In this document: in pieces, positions 6,654-11,583 of the stretch
Numbering within the stretch: position 1 is the first letter of the stretch
Layout: every line of letters begins with the position of its first letter
From: an uncultured Blautia sp.
Lineage (GTDB): Bacteria > Bacillota > Clostridia > Lachnospirales > Lachnospiraceae
Direction: 5' to 3'
Length of the DNA: 11,583 bases
NCBI GenBank assembly: GCA_900547685.1
Contig: URHS01000064.1
Location: 1-11,583 of the forward strand
Translations under genes and position numbers: made by a program
Notes under the pieces: model-generated
The model's database searches: none
What the model was told of the DNA's origin: nothing
What the model saw: the letters and a program-made list of their open reading frames with translations, nothing else

Positions 6654-6668
6654 ATGAGTATGATAGAG

Positions 6669-6710
6669 TGAGACTGTTACATTAGGTGTAAGCATAATGT
6701 GACAGTCTCA
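6669..6710. terminator. Long hairpin between convergent MATE and uxuB genes
   Basis: TGAGACTGTTACATTA (6669-6684) pairs with TAATGTGACAGTCTCA (6695-6710) over 16 positions with one G.U pair and a 10-nt loop. It begins 15 nt after the MATE stop and 7 nt past the uxuB stop, so it probably terminates both transcripts. The T-tracts are weak on both sides. The right arm is almost the same as the arm of the hairpin at 11511-11526. Confidence 0.65.
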
Positions 6711-6717
6711 TTGATAT

Positions 6718-8289
6718 TTACATATTCCTTTTTTTAGTGTTTAAATATTTTTTTAACGTATTTCTTACGCCCCCAAATTCAGAAATTTCTTCTAAAAACA
6801 TTTTTTCAACTTTGTCTCCAATTCCGGCTTCATAAAGATTTATCCCAAAGATAGAAGTATCAGAAAGAATGTTTTTTAGTTGTCCGGAATAAGATTTTGG
6901 ATTGCCTATTTCAATCCCTTTGAGAGTTTGAGTAAGCTTTGGAAGCATAGGATCAGGAGAAAGTTCAAAGGGATTTCCTTCGTCATTTACCCCCATAATG
7001 TATCGGCACCATCCTGCAATGGCAAGAGGAATAGCCGTTAGTTTTTTCGCACTTCCGTATTTTTCAACGTAAGCTTTGATGGTTTCTCCATATCGAATTC
7101 CCACTTTTTGAGAAGTATCTGTTGCAATACGCTGAGGTGTATCCGGCATAAATGGATTAGGAAAGCGAATGTGAATAACTTCTTCGACAAAGGCAGAAGG
7201 AGACAGGATACCGGGGTTTGTTACTACCGGCATACCTTCTATCGGGCCGATTTCGCAGATTAACTTATTTAATTCTGGATCTTTCATTTCATCTGCAATA
7301 GAGGTATAACCCAGAAGGCAGCCATATACAGCCAGAGCAGTATGGAGTGGGTTCAGACAGGTGGTAACTTTCATTCGTTCTACATTATTTACGGTTTCTC
7401 TGTCTGTGAAGTAAACACCTGCTTTTTCCAATGCAGGACGTCCATTGGGAAAGTTATCCTCAATAACCAGATACTGGGGAGCTTCTGCATTTACAAATGG
7501 AGCAATGTACGTTTTTTTAGATGTAATTACAGGTTTCATGTCTTCTACACCATGGTGTTTTAAATCTTCGTAGACAGAGTCTGCAGGTCTGGGGGTGATT
7601 TTGTCAATCATGGTCCAAGGAAAAGATACTTGATTTTCATCGGAAAGATAGGAAAGAAAGCCTTCGTTTACAGAACCTTTTTCCAGCCATTCACCGGCCA
7701 CATCTAAAACAGCGTTTTTAAATTTTTCTCCATTATGAGAACAGTTATCCATAGATACAAGTGCAATAGGTGCCTGATTTGTCTTGTAACGTTCATAAAG
7801 CAGGGCGCATACAATGGCTATGGCAGAATCAGCTCCTTTTAGAGAGTATCCTTTTTCTGTAATGGTAAAAGAAACCATTTGTAAAGAAGGATTGACAAAA
7901 ATTTTTTCTAAACGATGCCATTCTTCAGGAAAAGCAGAGTTGGCTCTGTAAGCTTCCATGAGAGAACCCAGGACTTTTTTATCTGTAGAACCATCTGCTT
8001 TTAAAGTAACTGCCAGTACCAGATTGTCAAATGGTTTATAAATTTTATCAATTACATCAAAATCAAAGGTTTCTACACAAGTAATTCCTGTATCCATTTC
8101 TCCCATGGAAAGCAGTATATCAGCCAGACCGCCCATAAAAATACGAAAAATATTACCTGCTCCAAAATGTATCCATACCGGTTTTTCTCTTGTTTTCTTT
8201 CTGATTTCTTCGATAGAGTAAGATGGAAGTGCGATGTTTGCAGCGTTCCAATCTTGCTTTTTTTGAATTCCTTTTAATGTTAATTGCAT
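6718..8289 (-). CDS. uxuB: Fructuronate reductase / D-mannonate oxidoreductase
   Basis: A 523-residue member of the polyol-specific long-chain dehydrogenase family. It reduces D-fructuronate to D-mannonate with NADH in the cytoplasm, the step before UxuA in glucuronate breakdown. The N-terminal Rossmann segment is HFGAGNIFR (41-49). DNCSHNG (181-187) is the family's conserved SxDN..NG block, and KVTTCLNPLH gives the catalytic pattern K307, N313, H316 (K-x5-N-x2-H). The start ATG is 2 nt past the uxuA stop, and AGAGGAGA (complement of 8297-8304), inside the end of uxuA, is 7 nt upstream. The family also holds mannitol, altronate and tagaturonate enzymes; adjacency to uxuA favours fructuronate. 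Confidence 0.92.
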   Translation of the reverse strand: MQLTLKGIQKKQDWNAANIALPSYSIEEIRKKTREKPVWIHFGAGNIFRIFMGGLADILLSMGEMDTGITCVETFDFDVIDKIYKPFDNLVLAVTLKADGSTDKKVLGSLMEAYRANSAFPEEWHRLEKIFVNPSLQMVSFTITEKGYSLKGADSAIAIVCALLYERYKTNQAPIALVSMDNCSHNGEKFKNAVLDVAGEWLEKGSVNEGFLSYLSDENQVSFPWTMIDKITPRPADSVYEDLKHHGVEDMKPVITSKKTYIAPFVNAEAPQYLVIEDNFPNGRPALEKAGVYFTDRETVNNVERMKVTTCLNPLHTALAVYGCLLGYTSIADEMKDPELNKLICEIGPIEGMPVVTNPGILSPSAFVEEVIHIRFPNPFMPDTPQRIATDTSQKVGIRYGETIKAYVEKYGSAKKLTAIPLAIAGWCRYIMGVNDEGNPFELSPDPMLPKLTQTLKGIEIGNPKSYSGQLKNILSDTSIFGINLYEAGIGDKVEKMFLEEISEFGGVRNTLKKYLNTKKRNM

Positions 8290-8291
8290 AT

Positions 8292-9362
8292 TTATTTCTC
8301 CTCTTTTTCAATAGCTTCCCATAAACCGCACAGATAGGCGGCTCCCAGTGCTCTGTCATACAGTCCATATCCGGGCATGGCTTTTTCATCCCACATCATT
8401 CTGCCGTGATCCGGGCGAATTGGCCCCTCAAAACCTGTATCATGGAGAGCTTTCAAAATTTCATACATATTAAATGTTCCGTCAGAGCTTAAATGGGCAC
8501 TTTCTTCAAAATCACGCATACCGTCATTAAAGCGGAGGTTTCTTACGTGAGCAAAATGAATTCTGCCTTTTAACATGCGAATGGTTTCAATTAAATCATT
8601 ATTCAGATTTGTTCCATAAGAGCCGGTACAGAAGGTAATGCCGTTGTGTTTATTAGGAACCATATCCATCATTCGCTTTAGATTTTCCTGTGTAGAAATA
8701 ATACGGGGAAGTCCGAAGACACTCCAGGAAGGATCATCAGGATGAATGGCCATATTGATGTCGTATTTGTCACACACAGGCATAATAGCTTCAAGAAAGT
8801 ATTTTAAGTTGGCAAAAAGCTGGTTTTCATCAATGCTTTTGTACAGTGTAAAGAGTTCTTTTACTTTTTCCATACGTTCCGGTTCCCAACCGGGCATAAC
8901 GGAACCATTCATATCTTTTTTTATTGTTTCAAACATTTTTTCCGGCTCTAATTTGTCAATTTGTACCTGACTGTAGGCAAGAACCGTAGTACCATCAGAT
9001 CGTTTTCTGTCAAGTTCTGTTCTTGTCCAGTCAAATACCGGCATGAAATTATAGCAGACCGTGTGGATATCGGCTTTTCCCAGATTTTCCAGTGTTTTTA
9101 CATAAGCTTCAATATTTTTGTCTCTGTCCGGTGCACCTGTTTTAATAGCATCACTGACATTGACGCTTTCAATACCTGCCAGATGCAGACCTACGTCTTC
9201 TACATCTTTTCTCATAGACATAATTTCGTCAAAAGACCAAACATCACCGGGAAGTTTTTCATAAAGAGTTGTAATAATACCTGTTACATAACAAATTTGG
9301 CGAATTTGTTTTAGAGTGACTGTATCGTGTTTTTTACCATACCATCGCATTGTCATTTCCAT
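8292..9362 (-). CDS. uxuA: Mannonate dehydratase
   Basis: A 356-residue protein of normal UxuA length. It removes water from D-mannonate to give 2-keto-3-deoxy-D-gluconate, using a divalent metal. It opens with MEMTMRWYGKKHDTVTL, as UxuA proteins do, and keeps the metal and active-site segments IHPDDP (His207), FCTGSYG (Cys245), FAHVRNLRF (His272) and RPDHGRMMW (Asp318, His319). The frame is open for 71 more codons upstream, but that stretch is AT-rich, low-complexity and covers the divergent promoter region. AGAGAGGA (complement of 9372-9379) lies 9 nt before the ATG at 9362, which decides the start. First gene of a uxuA-uxuB operon. No kdgK or kdgA is in the window, so later steps must be encoded elsewhere. 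Confidence 0.96.
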   Translation of the reverse strand: MEMTMRWYGKKHDTVTLKQIRQICYVTGIITTLYEKLPGDVWSFDEIMSMRKDVEDVGLHLAGIESVNVSDAIKTGAPDRDKNIEAYVKTLENLGKADIHTVCYNFMPVFDWTRTELDRKRSDGTTVLAYSQVQIDKLEPEKMFETIKKDMNGSVMPGWEPERMEKVKELFTLYKSIDENQLFANLKYFLEAIMPVCDKYDINMAIHPDDPSWSVFGLPRIISTQENLKRMMDMVPNKHNGITFCTGSYGTNLNNDLIETIRMLKGRIHFAHVRNLRFNDGMRDFEESAHLSSDGTFNMYEILKALHDTGFEGPIRPDHGRMMWDEKAMPGYGLYDRALGAAYLCGLWEAIEKEEK

Positions 9363-9401
9363 AAATTGAGGTCCTCTCTTTTTGTGTATTTTATAGTTAG
9401 T

Positions 9402-9407
9402 ATTATA
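9402..9407 (-). promoter_or_regulatory. -10 element of the uxuAB promoter
   Basis: TATAAT on the minus strand (complement of 9402-9407). The best upstream match, TTTGTA with a 16-nt spacer, overlaps the palindrome at 9424-9435, and its poor -35 suits a promoter that needs an activator such as the divergent AraC protein. The predicted start near 9395 gives a leader of about 33 nt. Confidence 0.55.
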
Positions 9408-9423
9408 AAAATTTTGAAAAAAA

Positions 9424-9435
9424 TACAAATTTGTA
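9424..9435. promoter_or_regulatory. Palindrome in the uxuA/araC intergenic region
   Basis: TACAAATTTGTA is a perfect 12-bp palindrome at the -35 position of the uxuA promoter. TTGTAA occurs at 9431-9436 and again at 9451-9456, exactly 20 bp apart, the sort of spacing seen for AraC-family half-sites. Its role as an operator is inference. Confidence 0.4.
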
Positions 9436-9450
9436 ACAGTGTTGTGTATG

Positions 9451-9479
9451 TTGTAAAAATGGTGGTTCTGTATTACAAT
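9451..9479 (+). promoter_or_regulatory. Probable promoter of the AraC-family gene
   Basis: TTGTAA (9451-9456), a 17-nt spacer and TACAAT (9474-9479). The predicted start near 9486 lies before the AAGG ribosome site at 9498-9501 and after the alternative ATG at 9459, so it supports the later start codon. Confidence 0.5.
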
Positions 9480-9509
9480 GATTTCAATATAAAGAACAAG
9501 GTAGAAGAA

Positions 9510-10349
9510 ATGAAAGATTACGAAATTTGTTATTATAATGATAAAAATGTAGGTGATGATGAAAAACATACCCATTCTTATTATGAAATGTATTTTTTTC
9601 CAGAGGAAAATGCTTCTGTTTTTGTTGAGGATAGGATTTATAAATTATGGCAAGGTGATATCGTGATTTTGCCTCCTGGAATTTCGCATAAAATAATTCT
9701 TTATGAACAAAGTGAAGCTCACAGTTATTTTGCTTTTCGTATAAGCAGTGAATATTATGAGAATCTTTTACAAATGTCCAATGATTATGCATATATGATG
9801 CAGTTTATAAGGAAGACAGCGCAGTATATTTACCACAATACACAGATGGAATTTTGGGACATACAATCTACAATTTTTCATTTACTGGAAGAAATCCACG
9901 GAAGCCAGTATGGCAAAGAAACAAAAATTTTTATAGGGATTTGTGATTTGTTTTTGTTGCTGAACCGGATGGTATATAAGCAAAATCATCCTCAAGAAAT
10001 AAAACAAGACCAGAATTTGTATGGGAATATACGGAAATATATTGATGACAATTTGGAAAAAGAGTTATCATTAGAATATTTGTCAGGAAAATTTTTAATA
10101 AGCAAATATCATATTGCTCATATTATTAAAGCAAATACAGGAATTTCTATTCACCAGTATATTATGAAAAAAAGGCTTATAGCATGTAAAGAAGCAATCT
10201 TAAATAATCATAGTATTAGTAAGGAATATCAAATGTTTGGATTTAAGGATTATTCCAGTTTTTACAGAGCATTTAAAAAAGAATTTGGAATTTCTCCAAA
10301 GGAATATAGAGATTTACATATACAGTTAGATAATCACAAAGAGGTGTGA
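9510..10349 (+). CDS. AraC-family transcriptional regulator, probable uxuAB regulator
   Basis: A 279-residue regulator. Residues about 18-60 form a cupin-like sensing domain (HTHSYYEMYFF, then GDIVILPPGISH). Residues about 172-277 are the AraC DNA-binding domain with two helix-turn-helix units: ELSLEYLSGKFLISKYHIAHI (first, 185-205) and SISKEY..FGFKDYSSFYRAFKKEFGISPKEYR (second, 235-277, split here). The first helix of the second unit has Tyr240 at or near the position usually held by Ala. The ATG at 9510 is chosen because AAGG lies 8 nt upstream, a promoter is placed just before it and the length is normal; ATGs further upstream (9459, 9327) lack ribosome sites. Divergent from uxuA, so a uronate sensor is likely. 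The next gene starts 3 nt after its stop. Confidence 0.9.
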   Translation: MKDYEICYYNDKNVGDDEKHTHSYYEMYFFPEENASVFVEDRIYKLWQGDIVILPPGISHKIILYEQSEAHSYFAFRISSEYYENLLQMSNDYAYMMQFIRKTAQYIYHNTQMEFWDIQSTIFHLLEEIHGSQYGKETKIFIGICDLFLLLNRMVYKQNHPQEIKQDQNLYGNIRKYIDDNLEKELSLEYLSGKFLISKYHIAHIIKANTGISIHQYIMKKRLIACKEAILNNHSISKEYQMFGFKDYSSFYRAFKKEFGISPKEYRDLHIQLDNHKEV

Positions 10350-10352
10350 AAA

Positions 10353-10616
10353 ATGTATCATGGATTTGGGAAATTTATCAGAGGGAAGGGTTTTTCTATA
10401 CTTTTTTATCTGATGTCAGTATTATTAATGCTTTATTTGACAGTAAAAATCGGAAGCATTGTGGAGTATCTTTTTTCTGTAGATACTTATGTAGCTGTGT
10501 TTATTACTTTATCTGTTCTGATGTTTTATATGCTTTGCTATTTTAGCAGTGGAAAATCAGAGAAAAGGGCAAAAAAATATATGAAACTTGTGGTGTTATT
10601 TTATGCGTTCTGCTAA
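10353..10616 (+). pseudogene. N-terminal membrane part of a split metallophosphoesterase
   Basis: An 87-residue membrane fragment with two full hydrophobic helices (about 14-36 and 44-66) and the start of a third before a premature TAA at 10614-10616. GAGGTG (10341-10346) lies 6 nt before the ATG, and the AraC stop is 3 nt upstream, so translation certainly can begin here. The catalytic part continues in the -1 frame, which is open from before 10571 onwards. Joining the frames at the seven A residues (10571-10577) would give a protein of about 367 residues with four membrane helices and a YkuE-like phosphoesterase domain, a usual size for that group. It could be a broken gene, a phase-variable gene, a sequencing error or a recoded gene. 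Confidence 0.7.
10571..10577 (+). other. A7 run in the slippery phase A-AAA-AAA
   Basis: The upstream frame reads GCA AAA AAA TAT here, the X-XXY-YYZ phase of known -1 slippery sites. A slip by -1, or one extra A in DNA or mRNA, continues as IYETCGVILCVLLN into the downstream catalytic frame. No strong hairpin follows within about 50 nt, and the GGG at 10567-10569 is too close to act like the usual upstream stimulator, so an indel is at least as likely as programmed frameshifting. Confidence 0.5.
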
Positions 10617-10618
10617 AT

Positions 10619-11455
10619 TTGACAATGTGTTTTCTGGTATTTGATTTTTTCAATATTTTTATATATTTTGAAGAAGGATGGTGTCTTATACCTGCAGTAG
10701 CCGGAGTATTATTGTCTGTATATGGATTTCTTCATGCCAGACATTTAACAGTAAAAAAATATCAAATCCAGCTGGGAGAAAAGAAGTACAATAAAAAGCT
10801 GGCTTTGCTAAGCGATATTCACACAGGCTCTTTTGTTAATGAAAAATATCTGGAGAAAGTCATAGAAAAAGTGAATGAGATAAATGCAGATTTGGTTTTA
10901 ATTGCCGGAGATACTTTTGATGTAAAGGCTTTTGAATGTTGTAACCTTCCAAAACTGGAAGAAATGTTCAGAAAGCTGCATTCCAAAGAAGGGGTACATG
11001 CAAGTCTTGGAAATCATGATCCTCTCCCGTCAGATAGAAAAGTGAGAGAGTTTTTTGAGAAAGCAGGAATTTCCCTTTTGATAGATGAGAAAGCAGAAAC
11101 GAGAGATTTTTATGTTATAGGGCGTGAAGATGTGACTTCTTGTCCGGATAGAAAAAGTCTTGCTGAAATACTTCCAAAAGAAAGAGGAAAGAAACCGGAA
11201 ATTGTGTTAGACCATAATCCCGGTGGAATAGAGGAAGCTATAAAAAATAAAGTTGCTCTTGTGTTGTGTGGTCATACACATAAAGGACAATTTTTTCCTG
11301 CGACTTTTTTTACAAGACTCGCCTATGGAAAGAAAGACTTTTACGGATTTGCAAAAAGAGAGGAAACCCAGAGCATTGTGTCTGCGGGAACAGGGTATTT
11401 TCAGATGCCTATGAGAATTGGAAGTAATAGTGAAATTGTACTTATAGAAATATAA
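10619..11455 (+). CDS. Catalytic part of a YkuE-like membrane metallophosphoesterase
   Basis: 278 residues if read from TTG at 10619 (an ATG follows two codons later). Two hydrophobic segments (1-17, 22-39) lead into a calcineurin-like phosphoesterase domain with all metal motifs: SDIHTG (Asp66, His68), GDTFD (Gly97, Asp98), GNHDP (131-135), LDHNP (His199) and CGHTHKGQ (His219, His221). Such proteins hydrolyse phosphate esters with two metal ions; YkuE of Bacillus is membrane-associated, and YaeI-like relatives have been linked to lipid A-type substrates. The substrate here is unknown. There is no ribosome site before 10619 or 10625, and the start falls inside a membrane helix region, so this is best read as the rest of the gene begun at 10353. 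Catalytic residues are intact, which argues for recent or reversible disruption. Confidence 0.85.
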   Translation: MTMCFLVFDFFNIFIYFEEGWCLIPAVAGVLLSVYGFLHARHLTVKKYQIQLGEKKYNKKLALLSDIHTGSFVNEKYLEKVIEKVNEINADLVLIAGDTFDVKAFECCNLPKLEEMFRKLHSKEGVHASLGNHDPLPSDRKVREFFEKAGISLLIDEKAETRDFYVIGREDVTSCPDRKSLAEILPKERGKKPEIVLDHNPGGIEEAIKNKVALVLCGHTHKGQFFPATFFTRLAYGKKDFYGFAKREETQSIVSAGTGYFQMPMRIGSNSEIVLIEI

Positions 11456-11457
11456 AA

Positions 11458-11530
11458 GAGACCGCCACATTAAGTACAAATCGGGAATAAGTGAATGTTC
11501 CTGATTGCCGCTTAATGTGACGGTCTTTTT
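11458..11530 (+). terminator. Long composite terminator hairpin after the metallophosphoesterase
   Basis: The outer stem AGACCGCCACATTAAG (11459-11474) pairs with CTTAATGTGACGGTCT (11511-11526) with one C.A mismatch. The inner stem AATCGGGAA (11479-11487) pairs with TTCCTGATT (11498-11506) with one G.U pair. TTTT and a T-rich tract follow. On the minus strand the stem is followed by CTCTTTT, so it could work in both directions. Confidence 0.8.
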
Positions 11531-11560
11531 ATTATTTCATAGGGAATTGTGTCCTAATTA

Positions 11561-11583
11561 TTAGTTATCTTCTTCAGTCATAG
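11561..11583 (-). CDS. Possible 3' end of a minus-strand gene (partial)
   Basis: On the minus strand the last codons inside the window read ATG-ACT-GAA-GAA-GAT-AAC-TAA, that is a short acidic tail MTEEDN and a stop. An acidic C-terminus ending about 30 nt before a two-way hairpin fits a convergent neighbour, but 23 bases cannot prove it. Confidence 0.3.

Noticed and set aside
9327..9509. Longer AraC protein starting at 9327 or 9459
   Set aside because: It would overlap uxuA on the other strand or begin before the predicted promoter, with no ribosome site; the normal family length is reached from 9510.
9363..9575. Extension of uxuA by 71 codons upstream
   Set aside because: The stretch is AT-rich and low-complexity, covers the divergent promoters and lacks a ribosome site. 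UxuA proteins start at the MEMTxRWYG segment, which has AGAGAGGA upstream.
10346..10546. 66-codon open frame overlapping the phosphoesterase N-terminus
   Set aside because: The frame starting at 10353 has the better-spaced ribosome site and a coherent membrane protein; the overlapping frame does not.
1..11583. CRISPR arrays, tRNA/rRNA genes, toxin-antitoxin or defence systems
   Set aside because: No regularly spaced repeats, tRNA-like cloverleaf, rRNA sequence or known defence or toxin motifs were seen on either strand.

Overview
The window looks like chromosomal DNA from a low-GC anaerobic Bacillota (Clostridia), most likely a gut Lachnospiraceae. This is inferred from AT-rich codon use, strong AGGAGG-type ribosome binding sites, a fructuronate reductase/mannonate dehydratase pair, a MarR/MATE pair, lipid-glycosylation genes and Lachnospiraceae-like intergenic hairpins. 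I see no rRNA, tRNA, CRISPR array, transposase or phage gene.

Layout. (1) 1-1314, minus: a lipid-anchored serpin with its own terminator. Its promoter contains a perfect inverted repeat. (2) 1549-2222, plus: a small lipoprotein of unknown function with a terminator. (3) 2223-2448: a non-coding segment in which an 18-bp promoter-like direct repeat brackets a GC-rich run of hairpins. (4) 2449-2862, plus: a one-domain EamA transporter. (5) 2951-4730, plus: a divergent PlsY-like membrane acyltransferase overlapping by 4 bp a diacylglycerol glycosyltransferase-like gene, probably a membrane glycolipid unit, closed by a terminator. (6) 4768-6710, plus: a MarR regulator and a MATE exporter, arranged like mepR-mepA, with two near-identical dyads at the promoter. 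(7) 6718-9362, minus: uxuA-uxuB, hexuronate catabolism. (8) 9510-11530, plus: a divergent AraC regulator that probably controls uxuAB, followed after 3 nt by a metallophosphoesterase with an N-terminal membrane region. That last gene is split into two frames at a run of seven A residues. (9) The right edge holds a long terminator-like hairpin and perhaps the last codons of a minus-strand gene.

How the genes fit together. UxuB and UxuA act in sequence: D-fructuronate to D-mannonate to 2-keto-3-deoxygluconate. The AraC protein with a cupin-like N-terminus is the natural candidate sensor. The PlsY-like and glycosyltransferase proteins both act at the membrane on glycerolipids. The MarR protein probably represses its own operon and the exporter. 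The serpin is likely displayed on the cell surface against host or competitor serine proteases.

The points most worth checking are the split metallophosphoesterase (A7 frameshift, phase variation or decay), the hairpin block between direct repeats at 2266-2414, the PlsY homologue lacking two expected active-site residues, and the serpin with its unusual reactive loop and operator-like promoter. I did not find a clearly new multi-gene system.
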